Source: Tomocerus qinae
Lineage: Eukaryota > Arthropoda > Collembola > Entomobryomorpha > Tomoceridae
NCBI GenBank assembly: GCA_020055645.1
Contig: CM034547.1
Location: 41,829,909 to 41,893,908 of the forward strand
Direction: 5' to 3'
Length of the DNA: 64,000 nucleotides
A program made the position numbers and the translations under genes. A model generated the notes under the pieces. It made no database searches. It was given only the letters and a program-made list of their open reading frames with translations, and had not been told where the DNA came from. Of this stretch, positions 23,413-35,667 are shown in pieces. Each line of letters begins with the position of its first letter. Within the stretch, counting starts at the first letter, position 1.

Positions 23413-24283
23413 TAGCAAAAAATTTTAACATGTATTTTGATAGTCACCAGGGGTGGCATTACGTATCTTTTCAAATAAGCCGCTTAGATATAATCCAAAG
23501 TTAACCCGAGTTTAACCGTAAATATAACCTCATTCTGTAGCAAAAAGTAATATGGCTCAACTTTGGTTCAAACTAAACCATGGTTTAACTTTTTTAACCG
23601 CAATAGTTTGATCCCCATGGCTACTCCTACATGTGGATGGGTCAAATTACTAATGTGGTTTGCAGATTTAAAAATATAGTTTATATGAGTCTTCAAGTTT
23701 ACTTCCAAAATAAAAGTGTCCATGACTACCTACGCTGAGATTTGGACTTGGACTATAAAGTATGAGAAATACAATGCAAAATAACATTATTATCAGACTT
23801 AATCCACCTATGAGGCTGGATTAACTTTTTTGGCTCAATTCGTGGTTTGAACTTGACGTTTAAAGTTACAGAATATGCGTATTCGCTAATTTAGGTCAAA
23901 GTGACGATGACTTAACTTTTTCTCATCTTTTGTTGTCTCAGCCATTTTATTTCATGGTTATAGAATAGGTTTAAGTCTGGATTAGAAGATAACCCGATTA
24001 TTTCTGGCTTAACGAACTTACGTAATGCCACCCCAGAGTTTCCCAAATCGTATACACAATTACCTTAAGGGAAGCGTATGAATCTGAAAGTGGGAAAACT
24101 AGATAATTTTGTATATAGTAAAATAACCATGGATATAATTTTCAATGAAGCAGAATAGTCAATTTATTGCACAAAAGTAGTTTGCAAAGCTCTTTCTTGT
24201 TCTATCTCTTCTTGCTACTCATCACTTATCACCTTTGAATCTAAATATCTCCTAACCGAATATTACTTATTGGGACTGTGCAC
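23413..24283. other. Intergenic, no gene recognised
   Basis: Nothing beyond short ORFs. The text AGGGGTGGCATTACGTA near 23450 returns inverted near 24025, hinting at another old inverted pair. Confidence 0.4.
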
Positions 24284-25541
24284 ATTGGTATGACAAGCAT
24301 TAAAAAAGTCCATGGCTTTATTTTGTTCAATTTGATTGGAAAACGGCTTGTTGAAGTCTAAAAGGACATTATAAAACGTTTTTATTTATTGGTTATTCCT
24401 TAAAACCCGAATTCGGGTATTAAAATTGAAAGGTGAATAACTCGGTCAAAGGTCAACGTAGGGCGCTGAAATTTGCCCAGCTGATAGACATTGTTAAGAC
24501 CTTTTGAATGATATATATATTGCCTGGGTTTATTGCAGATTGCTCTAAGAGATAATTAAAAATTGAAAAATATTTTCAAAATTTGACCTTCAATATCTCC
24601 GAAGGTCGCAAAAAGTCGCAAGAGTTATTTGGCCCAAAATTACTCCAAATGTATGCCTACACGTCCCCACTAACAGCTAAGCTCAGCACTGAACAGCACG
24701 AGAGAAATCAATGTTTAAAAACTTGTAGAAAAACGAACATTTCCTTGCCAGTAGTAAGCAGAGACGTAACTCAAGCCCATCACTTCCACTTTAACTGTAC
24801 CACTACCAATGCAATACTTAAATTGTTATTGTAGGTAACTGTTTTACTGGTAAAAAGCTCTAGAAAAACATATATTTTAGAAAAGCCCTAATGGTATTTT
24901 AGTTTCCCGGAGCTGTAAATGAATCTACGAGGCATTAGGGCTTTTCTAAAATATATGTTTTTCTAGAGCTTTTTACCAGTAAAACAGTTACCTACAATAA
25001 CAATTTAAGTATTGCATTGGTAGTGGTACAGTTAAAGTGGAAGTGATGGGCTTGAGTTACGTCTCTGCTTACTACTGGCAAGGAAATGTTCGTTTTTCAA
25101 CAAGTTTTTAAACATTGATTTCTCTCGTGCTGTTCAGTGCTGAGCTTAGCTGTTAGTGGGGACGTGTAGGCATACATTTGGAGTAATTTTGGGCCAAATA
25201 ACTCTTGCGACTTTTTGCGACCTTCGGAGATATTGAAGGTCAAATTTTGAAAATATTTTTCAATTTTTAATTATCTCTTAGAGCAATCTGCAATAAACCC
25301 AGGCAATATATATATCATTCAAAAGGTCTTAACAATGTCTATCAGCTGGGCAAATTTCAGCGCCCTACGTTGACCTTTGACCGAGTTATTCACCTTTCAA
25401 TTTTAATACCCGAATTCGGGTTTTAAGGAATAACCAATAAATAAAAACGTTTTATAATGTCCTTTTAGACTTCAACAAGCCGTTTTCCAATCAAATTGAA
25501 CAAAATAAAGCCATGGACTTTTTTAATGCTTGTCATACCAA
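24284..25541. repeat. Nearly perfect 1.26-kb hairpin
   Basis: The left arm (24284-24893) and right arm (24932-25541) are inverse copies of about 610 bp, separated by about 38 bp. In the stretches compared by eye only a few differences were found, such as CTTGTAGAAAAA against CTTGTTGAAAAA. ORFs in it are mirror images and not convincing. It may be a young foldback transposon or an inverted duplication. If transcribed, it would make a long double-stranded RNA. Confidence 0.93.
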
Positions 25542-26517
25542 TGTGCTGTGTAGACCAATGTGTTATAGAAATTTTTTACTTTTCTTCTCTCGACTGGGTT
25601 GAATTTAGGCAACGGTACCTCATTGCCGTTGTTGACGATAAACATTGTTGCCAATTCATCTTTTACCAAGGGCAACAAAGGCAACACTCATTTGGTTATG
25701 TAAAACTTATCATATATAACAAACCTAACCTAAATGAAATAAACAAATTCGACATTTATCTATAAAAATTATTAGGTTAGGTTCGTTACATTCAAAACTG
25801 GTGGAATTTCATTTTTCCCCAGATCCCCCCTTATAACTTGTTTATTTCATTTAGGCTAGGTTTGTTATATCCGTAAAATATGGACCGGTAGGACTATATC
25901 AATTTATTATACGATAAGTGGTAAAGTCATTGATGAGGGTGTTGCCGGTGGTAAGTGGTAAAGATGAATTGGCACCAATGTTTACCGTCAACAACGCCCT
26001 ACCGGCAACGAGGTACCACTGTCTATATAATAAGTCCTCGACTGTGAACAAACTAATATTATTTGATGCTGTTTTCCACTCCGACACTTTGGAAACCCAT
26101 TCCAGCACATTGGAAACTCAATCCGACACAACTGTCATGTTTTCAAGATGTTTTTTGCATATTCAAACTAGTTTGTGTACGATTGAACGGTTTTTGAAAA
26201 ATCAGTTTTACATAAATAATGTAGGGAAGAGAGAAAAGTCATGCTTCATTCGCGGCCCCACTTTGACTGAGAGTTTGGCCCTACCTAAAGGATTTTGGCT
26301 TAATCTATCGGGTCATCTAGACCTGTAGACACGGTCAAAACAAATACCAGGAGAATATCATAAAAAATTTGATTATATAATTATATTCTAGCGCTTCAGC
26401 ATTTTTGACTGACTTACAAGGTGACAAGTACAGGCTGTTTATTCACTGAGCCCCAGTTACAGTTTTTTAGATCATGAAGAACATATAATACAGATTACAT
26501 CCGACTTCCTTTACAGC
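25542..26517. other. Intergenic, one unrecognised ORF
   Basis: A 136-codon ORF runs 25918-26328. It matches no family I know and has no convincing upstream signal. Short CCTAACCTAA telomere-like pieces occur near 25730 and 25770. Confidence 0.3.
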
Positions 26518-26802
26518 AATCGAATCAACTCAAAAACCAATAGACCTATAAAAAAGTTTAAATAGGCAAACAGATAGTCCACAATCCCCTGCATTCGGCT
26601 CCGAAAGAATATTTCAAACATATTGGTCCAATCTGGAGATATAAACGTTTTCGTGCGGAATTTGCAATTAATCGCAACTACAGAAAAAAGTTTAAAATAT
26701 TCTTTCGGAGCCGAATGCTGTGGGTTATGGAGTATCTTTTTCCCTATTTAAACTTTGTTGTAGCTCTTTTGGTTTTTGAGTTGATTCTTTTGGCGCAAAA
26801 AA
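26518..26802. repeat. Palindromic MITE-like element, about 285 bp
   Basis: Arms of about 95 bp run from AATCAACTCAAAAACCAA to CATTCGGCTCCGAAAGAATA, with the inverse at about 26695-26800. No terminal duplication was identified. Confidence 0.82.
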
Positions 26803-27419
26803 AGTTAAGAGGCAATATGATAGTCAGATTAATTTGCCGGTTGCCATCGGACGCGTACCTTAAGGACGCAGTTTACCGCTGGTTGCTAACGAAATAAATA
26901 TGATTTCCCCCCGACAATTGCGTCAATTGTCACAGCCGAAACCCCATAGTTAACCTGCCCGGCTATTCCATTACCTCAAGGGCAGTGCAATTTTGATAAA
27001 CAGTGCAGTGCAGTGCTATCAAGGTTAAATGCGACATAAACAGCCGTCTTACGGTTAGTATTATTATCACTATGACTACGGCGTCAATGCTTGTATTTGA
27101 CGGCCGTTTATGTCACAGGGACAATAGACATCCTTGATAGTAGTTATAACAACCATGGTTAAACTTAACCTTGTACAAGTATGAATGCACTGGAGAAAGA
27201 TACAAACAAAAAAGATTGTATTCTGAAGTAATAACATTGCCAATGACGACAGGTGGAAATGCTATTACAAGTCATAGTATAGAAATATATAACATAATAC
27301 ACTTCCCCATTTCCTAGAAACTAATTTTTTGAAATTGCGTTGACTTATGCCCTCGGATATTCCATCAACAGCAATTCGGGTCAACCTCTATTGCATTTAA
27401 AATCCATCATAGCATCTTC
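26803..27419. other. Intergenic, small inverted repeat
   Basis: About 27015-27145 holds a short inverted pair (GACATAAACAGCCGTC and GACGGCCGTTTATGTC, plus TATCAAGG outside). No gene seen. Confidence 0.45.
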
Positions 27420-27736
27420 ATATCGGCTTTTATTTCTCCCAGAGGATCAGTCCGATTTTTATGGGACCTACATTTTTGGAACCGTGAACTATCCAGGAAC
27501 AAAAGTTGCCATTCGGAATTTTGATATAGTTGTTTTAAATGCATTTAAAAAAATCAAATTCCCAAAAAAATGAGTCATTTTTAGTTTTTTATAAAACGTT
27601 GATGTTTTTGGTCCATTCAAAGCAACTATATCAAAATTCCGAATGGTAACTTTTGCTCCTGGATAGTTCACGGTTCCAAAAATGTAGGTCCCATAAAAAT
27701 CGGACTGATCCTCCGGGAGAAATAGAAGCCGATGTA
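27420..27736. repeat. Palindromic element, about 315 bp
   Basis: Arms 27420-27540 and 27620-27736 pair through GAGGATCAGTCCGATTTTTA and TGGAACCGTGAACTATCCAG. A single diverged arm of the same family is at 15222-15372. Confidence 0.85.
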
Positions 27737-27832
27737 AAACATTTTTTAACATGCATTTTCATAGTCCCTTGTGGTTGCTATGCGGGTATGAAGTAAAACC
27801 TTAATTTGGTGTCCGGCCACCAATTGTGGGAA

Positions 27833-27905
27833 ACCCAAGATGGGCTAAATTTCTATAGTATTTACGATAAATGTATTGCTATAGAAATTTAGCTCACCTT
27901 GGGGA
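27833..27905. repeat. 73-bp mini-foldback made of P-like terminal repeats
   Basis: The ends CCAAGATGGGCTAAATTTCT and AGAAATTTAGCTCACCTTGG pair with each other. They also match the arms of the P-like relic at 33913 and 35457, including ATTTACGATAAATGTATTGC. It looks like an internally deleted relative. Confidence 0.6.
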
Positions 27906-28154
27906 AACCTCTATTTGGTGAAAGCAACTAACACACTAACAGAAATACAGTTAGTTGTCATAGAAGGCAGTTAAAAAAGGCCGTGGAATTTCCTTTTTAT
28001 TATCAATCCGAATCCACTTGATCTTCGAGGCACTTATACAAAATTATATTGAGTGAAAAGCATTCCGTAGTCATTAGAAACTTGGCTTCATACTGTACTG
28101 AAAGAAAGTTGTGCCATAACTTTGTTGTCATGATCCTTCGAATATGGACGAAGT

Positions 28155-28328
28155 CAGTGTGCATCGAACGTTATAGGGTGACGATAATAGAATGTTTTGC
28201 TCTTTTTCTGCAGCCAGTTTAGATAGGAAAACTGGGTGCAGGCCCCGGGGGAATCAGTGGCTGTATCCATGACCACGGGATTTTTCACAGCTAAAAGTCA
28301 ACTGAATGCACCCAAACCTTATGCACTG
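28155..28328. mobile_element. hAT-type MITE, 174 bp, upstream of basic-protein copy 1
   Basis: It is flanked by GACGAAGT on both sides (28147-28154, 28329-28336). Ends are CAGTG and CACTG. The duplicate locus at 39.3 kb has one GACGAAGT and no insert, giving an intact empty site. The insertion therefore followed the duplication, or was lost precisely from the other copy. Confidence 0.95.
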
Positions 28329-28467
28329 GACGAAGTAGTATTTCAAACAATGTTTCAAGACGAAGGATTTTCTAATAATCTACTTCATTCTCTCTTTTCG
28401 TCTCTCGAGTACGGACGACATTTTGCTCTCTGAGATTTCTATATTTTCCTGGATATTTTCTCATAAA

Positions 28468-29651
28468 ATGGTGAAAACTCGCAGTGTAAGTTTAATTTTA
28501 CTGTGTTATTTCCGTTTTCTGTGTATTTCTATTTATAAAAATCAAGTTTTTGTGCAAATTCTGATATTTTTGAATTTTTTCTTGAAGCAAACGAAAAAGG
28601 AAGAACTTGCATTGGATAATGCAAATGCGGCCAATTCAGCCGGAGCCCCGGAAAATAATGGGGATGCAGCAGCAGTTGCAGAAGGTAAGAAAATACACGA
28701 TAACTGATATTCAATTTCAATGAATATAGAGTACCTACATAGCAAAATGACACAAAGGGGCGCCCCTGTCTCATGCTCCAGCAATCCAATTTTCTCTTTT
28801 CTCTACCCTAAGTTCCTTTGTTTGATGGTTACCCTTAGTAATATTCAACAATTTACTTACACCTTTGTTATATTATATTTTCAGCTGATTCTGCGTCAAC
28901 TGGCAAAGTAAAACCTGGTCGGAAGTCCAACAATGCATCAAAAAGTAAGAAGACGCAACCTTCATCGAAACGACGGAGATCGAAGTCAAGCTCCGCTGCC
29001 AGCCGAAAACGGAGAAGCAAGTACTCTGGTGCTGCCAACAAAAGACGTCGTTCAAAATACAGCTCCGCTGCCAGCCGAAAACGGAGAAGCAAGTACTCAG
29101 GTGCTGCCTCCAAAAGACGTCGTTCAAAATACAGTTCCGCTGCCAGCCGAAAACGGAGAAGCAAGTACTCAGGTGCTGCCTCCAAAAGACGTCGTTCAAA
29201 ATACAGTTCCGCTGCCAGCCGAAAACGGAGAAGCAAGTACTCTGGTGCTGCCCACAAAAGACGTCGTTCGAAATCAAGCTCCGCTGCCAGCCGAAAACGG
29301 AGAAGCAAGTACTCAGGTGCTGCCTCCAAAAGACGTCGTTCAAAATACAGCTCCGCTGCCAGCCGAAAACGGAGAAGCAAGTACTCAGGTGCTGCCTCCA
29401 AAAGACGTCGTTCAAAATACAGTTCCGCTGCCAGCCGAAAACGGAGGGGCAAGAAGGCGGGTGCATCAGCTTCTTCGGAGAAAAGACGACGAGGAAAGGC
29501 GAGTTCCGCTGCTAGTCGAAAACGGAGGGGCAAGAAGGCGGGTGCATCAGCTTCTTCGGAGAAAAGACGACGAGGAAAAGCAAGTTCCGCTGCTAGTCGA
29601 CGCAGGGCGAAAAGTGGCGCATCACCTGATGAGAACTCCGAATCCAAGTGA
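28468..29651 (+). CDS. Arg/Lys/Ser-rich repeat protein, sperm nuclear basic protein-like, copy 1
   Basis: Three exons, 28468-28485, 28588-28684 and 28885-29651, join in frame through GTAAGT and GTAAGA donors to give 293 residues. The N-terminal 50 or so residues (MVKTRSQTKKEE...) are acidic and Ala/Asn-rich. The rest is a 72-nt (24-residue) repeat in which SAASRKRRSKYS alternates with SGAASKRRRSKYS, seven copies. Two longer RKRRGKKAGASASSEKRRR units and a tail ending NSESK follow. Composition and design resemble protamine-like or histone H1-like chromatin proteins of sperm; this is inference from composition. Because the repeat length is a multiple of three, other frames and the antisense strand are also open; splicing selects this frame. 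It has a duplicate at 39425. Confidence 0.78.
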
Positions 29652-30085
29652 AGATACAAACAGTGAAATCTCATGCAACTAATTTGATGTACTTATTTAC
29701 TTAAATTATGATTATAATTATCAATCCAAAAGTGTGCGTTTAAAAAGTGAAAAGTAATGATCTATTGAACAAAAGTGAAATTATTTTGAATACAAAAGTT
29801 TTATGTATAATATCGTTGTGTAAACAATGGTGTGATGAAGTATTATCCGTAGGAATAAATATGATTAATCGTAATCGTGATTATGATACTTGTAAGTACT
29901 TGAGGATTTTATTTGGTACATCTGCAGGAGTATCTGTTGGAAATTAAAATCAGAAAAGTTGTAACTGTCTTCTATGATAGCATATCTTAGCTTATTGAGA
30001 TAAAACGGGGATATATTCCCAGAAAATACAATTTCATTAATCTAAAAACAGTCCGTAGAAAATAATTGAAATATAGATTTTCTAT

Positions 30086-30971
30086 TTAGTTTGAAAAATT
30101 TACAACTTTTAGAAAACCTACGTTCTTTTTCATAATCCTCCATAACAAGGGCGACCGCAGCACCCTATGTGTAATTCCAACTGTCTGCATCCTGCTGTAA
30201 GCTGCAAAAGGGTCCCAAAACTAAAGACATCAACATCCGGTTCAAATCTGAACTTTGGTATTAACCATCTTCTATATATTTATTTACTGAACGCGTCCAG
30301 TTCGTCGTAATTTACGAGATAGATTTTAGATTCTCCTTCCAATAACCGATGCATTTCATTTTATAATCAGGATCACCTATATGTACAGATTTCAACGCTT
30401 CATATGCAATCTTCTGTAACAATTTCCCACAAAAAGTCCCTCCAGATCCTCAATGAGGCTAAAAAATGTGTACAAAAGCCTGACTCAATTAAGTTACCCC
30501 AAAGTCTGGCTTTTCAAAGCCTTGAGACTTCATCCAGAATGTTTTTAGACTTCGACTTATCTCTGACTCACTTCTAACTCGATTTAAGATTTAAGTTAGT
30601 CCGGAACTTTAACTAGCCAGTTATTCCTTTCGTTTCTCTTGGGTATAGATTCTAGGCAAGACAAGGACTGGATAGCCAAATGGAAATGGACCTACAAGTA
30701 CAATGCTACAATTACAACACAACGATATAATATGTATTTTATTTACGATTTTAGGCATAGGGTTTCAAAATTCATTCAAGTGATCGATATTTTAATGTGC
30801 AAATTGGATTTTTATTGGACAATATGATTTATTGAAGGAGGACTGCCAACTGTCGAATGATAGCAGATTATTTCAGCGGATTGCAACTTCTTCCCATGAT
30901 GTAGAAAGCCTAGAGAGAACTGACTACGACCCGTGGAATTGTTATTGAATTTCAAACAAATGTTACACATT
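30086..30971. other. Intergenic, no gene recognised
   Basis: It holds the 3' flank of the duplicated block and then unique sequence. A 62-codon ORF at 30639 is not convincing. Confidence 0.45.
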
Positions 30972-31755
30972 TTACAGATAAAAGAAAGATTTATTGCTTT
31001 CTTGTCCATAGCGGTCGATTGCAGAAATTGCATACGCCGCACCTTTTTCTAGTGAAATTTCGCCGGTATTGACACTGTAAAGGTTTAAAATATTCCAACC
31101 ATCTGCAGACCTTTTATAAATGACGACCTTGTACAGCCTGTCATCATCAGAAAACCAACTGACTCCTGTTCCCTGTTTAGATTTGATAATAGTCAATTGC
31201 TTAGGAGGGGATTTAACATTTGCAGCATCAGCAAGCCAGTGAAAAGTGGGCTGTAGTGCCGGATAAAAATACACCCTGTCTCTGAAATGGTTGATAGAAT
31301 CTGGGTTGTTGAAGATTTTAGCGCTAAATTGGACATTTCCCCATGACCCTCTTTCTCGGTTATCCTTGTCTCTTGATATGACGACTTGATTGGTAATTTC
31401 CGATATATCCCATCCCTCCAACACACGGCTCAGGAAATTTCCCGCGTAAACATGTCGATTCATTGTATTTTGTTCCACCCACCAATTCAAAAGGACTGGA
31501 TAGCTCTGCTGAGGAGGATCAATTTTCCAGTATAATTGTGGCTGAAGAACATCAATCTACAAAGCCAAAATATAAAAGTTTGACCAAAATATTATTTTGA
31601 CAGTAAAATTTTGTGCGATTAAATGCAATATAATAATTAATTAACAACCCATCCGCGATTAAGCCACAGTTTAGGATCAGAGTAGATAGCGCTGTATTGA
31701 TCAAGTCCTTGAATACTGCAGGGCATTCCCTCTTCGTGGCACGGGCGATAAATTC
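30972..31755 (-). CDS. GHL10-type glycosyl hydrolase-like protein, 3' exons only
   Basis: Two minus-strand exons, 31649-31755 and 30972-31556, join in frame. The encoded part has the conserved end of the GHL10/DUF187 barrel: QGLDQYSAIYSDPKLWLNRG, then LQPQLYWKIDPPQQSYP and LNWWVEQ, followed by HVYAGNF and a C-terminal beta-rich domain ending SFFYL. Known members (YngK, YddW type) are mainly bacterial cell-wall-associated predicted glycosidases. Here the gene has introns and eukaryotic splice sites. The first two thirds of the barrel are missing: upstream lie a DINE-like element and CIMIP1-like exons. It may be a broken duplicate. A second copy starts at 62067. Confidence 0.72.
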
Positions 31756-31800
31756 CTAAAATCAAAGGAGGATTTTAATGTTTAATTAATTTGGGCTAGA

Positions 31801-32890
31801 TTTAGCTCGCCTAAGGAAGCGAGGTTATAGAGCCGCACAGTCCGTCCGTCCGTTCGCCAACGCTGTAACTTTTGAACGTAACGACGGAAGTTAACCAAAC
31901 TTAGCAAAAACAATGCCTACGGACCAGTGACGAACCCTATTCATTTTGGTTCAAATCGGTCTATAGGTTGCTGAGATGCCGCGCGCTCACTTTGTCTTCA
32001 TTTTGATAGTCAAAATTAAAAATTGGCATTAAATGGACATTAAAAGTTTAATTGTGTTTCCTAAGAATTGTTAGGAATAGTATATAATATTTAACTCCGC
32101 TTCGACCAAATTTAATATTTTATAATAAAGTAAATATAACAGGAAAATAACTATTATATAGGACGGAAATCAATCTATTTCGCATTTATATGCAATTGAT
32201 AGTCAACTTTATATTTTTCGAGTTACTTTTCATTGTGATAGTTAATATCAACCAATTTTGATTTTCTTTTGATTTTTATACTCAATATTAATTAATTTTT
32301 AATTTCTGTTGATTTTGATACTCATTGTTAATCACTTTTGATTTTCTGACATTACTGATGATTTTGATACTCAATATTAATCAGTTTGGTAATTATTTTG
32401 ATACTTAATATTAATCAATTTGGGATTTCTGTTTATTTTGATACTCACTGTTAATCAATTTGGGATTTTTGTTAATTTATTTGGTACTCAATATTGATCT
32501 ATTTTTGATTTTCTGCTGATTTTGGTATTCAATATTGATCTATTTTTGATTTTCTGTTGAATTTGATAGCCAATATTAATCAATTTTGATTTTCTGTTAA
32601 TTGTAATGTTCAATAATTATTAATTTTGATTTTCTGTTGATTTTGATAATAAATATAAATCGATTTTGATTTTCTGTTGATTTTGATAATAAATATAAAT
32701 CGATTTTGATTTTCTGTTGATTTTGATAATCAATATAAATCTAAATCGATTTTGATTTTCTGTTGATTTAATACTCAATATAAATCAATTATTTATTTTT
32801 ATTGTGAATTATGAATAAATATTAATCTAATTTGGATTAGTGTTCACTTTAATAATCAAAATCAATTTATTTCCTCTATTTATATGTTTG
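31801..32890 (+). mobile_element. DINE-1/Helentron-like element, copy 5, truncated
   Basis: It starts TTTAGCTCGCCTAAGGAAGC, then GTCCGTCCGTCCG, then a 40-bp TTTTGATTTTCTGTTGATTT minisatellite. The other end (AAGCCGTAACAG) is absent. It occupies the place of exons 4-5 of CIMIP1-like copy A and separates that copy from the GHL10 exons. Confidence 0.7.
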
Positions 32891-32899
32891 AATTTTTAC

Positions 32900-33332
32900 C
32901 ATTCTTTGCCAAGCGATCCATTCCACGGAACGATAACTGGGCTTTCGCATTGCCCGATTGATTCCACTGCAAACCCATTTCCTACAGTAACAAAAACAAA
33001 AATACTTTTAGGATTTATTCCTTTTTTCAGTTTACAACATGCAGCTGACACAGCCACTTGGCCAAGTTTATTATGGTTAGGTTATTTTAATTATTTAAAG
33101 TGGACAAACTGATGTTCTTTCATCCATGGACCATTTCCCCAACGGTTCATCCAGTTTTTTCGCCCCTCATATTCTTTCTGCACTTTCCATTCAATGATAT
33201 TGGCATCCAACCATCCTTCAAACAAATTATTATTTTATGATACTGTTTTGATATTTTCTCATTCATCTCTTAAATAATTTGAGTATTTTACTTACCAAGG
33301 TATTTTCTGTCTTCTGTTTTTCCACTAGTCAT
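32900..33332 (-). pseudogene. CIMIP1-like gene, copy A, exons 1-3 only
   Basis: Minus-strand exons 33296-33332, 33110-33215 and 32900-32981 match exons 1-3 of the intact copy at 41333, with the same splice sites. Exons 4 and 5 are missing; a DINE-like element starts right after exon 3. It is inverted relative to the intact copy. Transcripts would lack the conserved C-terminal half. Confidence 0.8.
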
Positions 33333-33912
33333 GATCAATAATGGATTACTTACTTAATGTCCTTGAATCAGTTGAATCTACAAAATCATCCAGATGTCAA
33401 TTTTGCGAAATGTTTCATGCACCTGACTGTATTGATCAGCAGGAGTACTAGTCTGGGGTCGGAGTCGGAATTTAGCACCTCACTCCAGCACCTCACTCCA
33501 TTTTCCCCGCAACAACCTCTACAACCGAATTGATACCTTTGTTACAATTATCGCTAAGAGATATTTTTCAAATAATAACCGCAGTGAAAATCGCTTCTGA
33601 TTGGTCGATGCATTTTTGAAATTGACCAATCAGAGCACAGAATTCCATAGCAAAAGAACCCTATCGGATTTAAACACGTTTCTGGCCCCCGGGCAACCTG
33701 AGGTCATGGAAATTGACCCATCCTGGCCTGGCCCCATCTCTCAGTGTGGAAAATAAAAATGTGACACAGTTGTCACTTGACATTACATGCCATGGTTACT
33801 CATGGCAGTACCTCGGTTGTACTAAGGTCAACTTTTAGATTATTTTGAGACTCCGGGTTAGGAGTAACCCAAGATTGGCTGTAGTCATAGTCACTGTCTA
33901 ACTAATACTGCA
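33333..33912. other. Intergenic, shared with the 39-41 kb locus in inverse
   Basis: 33333-33450 matches 41210-41332 inverted, and 33565-33650 matches 39065-39165 inverted. It is the upstream part of the CIMIP1-like duplicate. No gene. Confidence 0.7.
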
Positions 33913-34106
33913 TCAAGGTGAGGTAAATTTCTATAGTGACGCTTGTTTTGCTTATAGACAGGTGGTGAAAGGACCTTTATATCGGTGGACAAACTCTGGG
34001 ACAAAAATTCACATTTTTGTCCCAGCAGTCCCGTCCCCATCTTAGATTCCTTGCATGCGTATTTCACATATTAACAGGCGTCTATTGCTCATTGCTGGAA
34101 TTGGCG

Positions 34107-34364
34107 ATGGTTAGGCGATGTGCTGTCAAGTGTTGCAAAAATTTAAAAGGTAGCCCTTCTGCTACAGTATTTTATTTTACAAGCGTACAGGAAGAATGCA
34201 TGGTTGGATTTTGTGCTTTGTTGCGGATCGAGTTTTTAAAGCGAACATCGATCAAGCGTCAGCGATCAGTTAAAGCGTCTGTAAATTGCATTTTATCTTT
34301 ACATGATTTTATTATTCCGAGTTTGCGGTGGCTCCCGGCTAAAAAACTTCCTCAGTCAAATATC
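34107..34364 (+). pseudogene. Decayed THAP-domain fragment
   Basis: It starts MVRRCAVKCCKNLKGSP, a typical THAP N-terminus with C-x3/4-C spacing. The frame then decays: a shifted frame continues with GWILCF and FKANIDQ. HDFIIPSL near the end looks like the remains of the AVPTIF box. No transposase body follows. Confidence 0.55.
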
Positions 34365-34837
34365 TAGGCTTTTCAGTTAATGGATTTCAGATTGAACTTC
34401 CTCAAGAAGTTCGCTGCGCTTAATAGGTTTACATGCGGTCAGGTCAATGAGACTATGAGGATCATGAACATTAAGCAACTTCCCATTGCCCCGGAGCTGA
34501 GGCTGGAGTATGGACTCCGGAGATTTAGCACCTGCCCCGCTGCCCAGTGAGAATCGAGTTGGAGTGGAGTGGAGTATGGACGAGGACAAGTAGGGAACGA
34601 GAATTTCATTATTTATTTAATTATTTCTGAGACCCATTGCAGTTAAGCTCTCAGAATTTCCACCTCTAGGTATATTATTTAGAATCGTACTTTAGCATTA
34701 GGGACTTGAAATTGTCAAAAAACGAGGTTAAAGTCTCTTTTCATTGGTGGATGCATTTTGCCTTTAACCAATGGGATTGCAGATTTCCATGATTGCAATT
34801 GTAGCTTGGTCCATTGCATAGAATGCATCGGCTGTCA

Positions 34838-35170
34838 GGGACCGATTCCTACGAGAGAATTACTCCTAAAAGACTACTCCTATAAAGGATTCCTAAAAAG
34901 TACTTCCTCCAATGCAATAACTGATTGTTTTTAATTATTTTAGAGTTGCCCTTTATACTACATCTAATCGTGACTATTCGATTGGTTTACAAATCAGTTT
35001 AATTTTCAGTATCTTTAATGTTAGTTTAGTTAACTGTTAAGACAATCTTAAGCTGTTATTGCATGATGAAGCTGCACTGGACATAGTATTAGCTGGCTTT
35101 AGGAGTCCTTTAGGAGTAAAGTCTTTTATGAGTGATTCCCTCGTAGGAGTCGTTCCATGTAACCGATTGC
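34838..35170. repeat. Palindromic element inside the P-like relic
   Basis: ACCGATTCCTACGAGAGAAT with ACTCCTAAAAGACT (34845-34905) is mirrored at 35085-35170. Arms of about 70 bp with several mismatches. Confidence 0.7.
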
Positions 35171-35667
35171 ATCGTGAGTTTAATTTGTTCAAAATTTTAC
35201 GTTAATCTCGATACATAGGTATTAAGTACTTCAAATTAATTTGGAAACTAAATGACTATCAATTTGTATGGTATCGCTATGATCATTCGAATGAAAATGA
35301 GTTCCTAACTGAATTTGGATATTGGTACCATGAGCTGGGACGATCCGTCCCAGAGTTTGTCCGTATCATTTCAATGGTAATATAGAGTCCTTTCCACACC
35401 TGTGTATTTACGATAAATGTATTGCTATAGAAATTTACCTCACCTTGTACTGCATGAATTTTGGGAGTAACCAATATGCATACTATGCCCTCAGCATATC
35501 ATCAAGGCATCGTATAATAGTAAAATGTACTAAAAGATAGTCTAACCCTGATAGAAGTGTGATTATGATTTATGAACTACTGCAGCGACTTGTGTATGGC
35601 GAGTTACGGAATGACTGATTGAAATCTGACTGAACTGAATACTCTGCATGGTTATTACAATTACTAT

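Larger units (their letters stand above)
28046..30085 (+). repeat. Segmental duplication, copy 1 (partner 39183-41177)
   Basis: About 2 kb is nearly identical to 39183-41177, covering promoter, all exons, introns and 3' flank of the basic-protein gene. Differences are mostly a MITE present only here, the number of coding repeats and scattered single bases. The low divergence even in introns points to recent duplication or gene conversion. Confidence 0.95.
33913..35457. mobile_element. Relic of a P-like element with inverted ends
   Basis: About 100-bp ends (33913-34025 and 35335-35457) are inverse copies sharing AAGGTGAGGTAAATTTCTAT, a GACAGGTGG/CACACCTGT region and GTCCCAGAGTTTGTCC. Between them lie a decayed THAP domain and a second, smaller palindrome. 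No catalytic domain is left. Confidence 0.6.

Noticed and set aside
24583-24834. 83-codon ORF in the hairpin arm
   Set aside because: It has a mirrored counterpart, no family resemblance and no signals; better explained by the inverted repeat.
25918-26328. 136-codon ORF
   Set aside because: No recognisable domain, splice context or promoter; left as unrecognised rather than called a gene.
28868-29674. Long antisense and alternate-frame ORFs (249-268 codons) over the basic repeat
   Set aside because: They arise because the 72-nt repeat is a multiple of three with no stops in other frames. The spliced plus-strand frame has a start, donors and acceptors, and is the one that gives a coherent protein.
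32840-33112. 90-codon plus-strand ORF, similar to ORFs at 41553 and 56230 on the minus strand
   Set aside because: It recurs only because it is antisense to exon 3 of the three CIMIP1-like copies.
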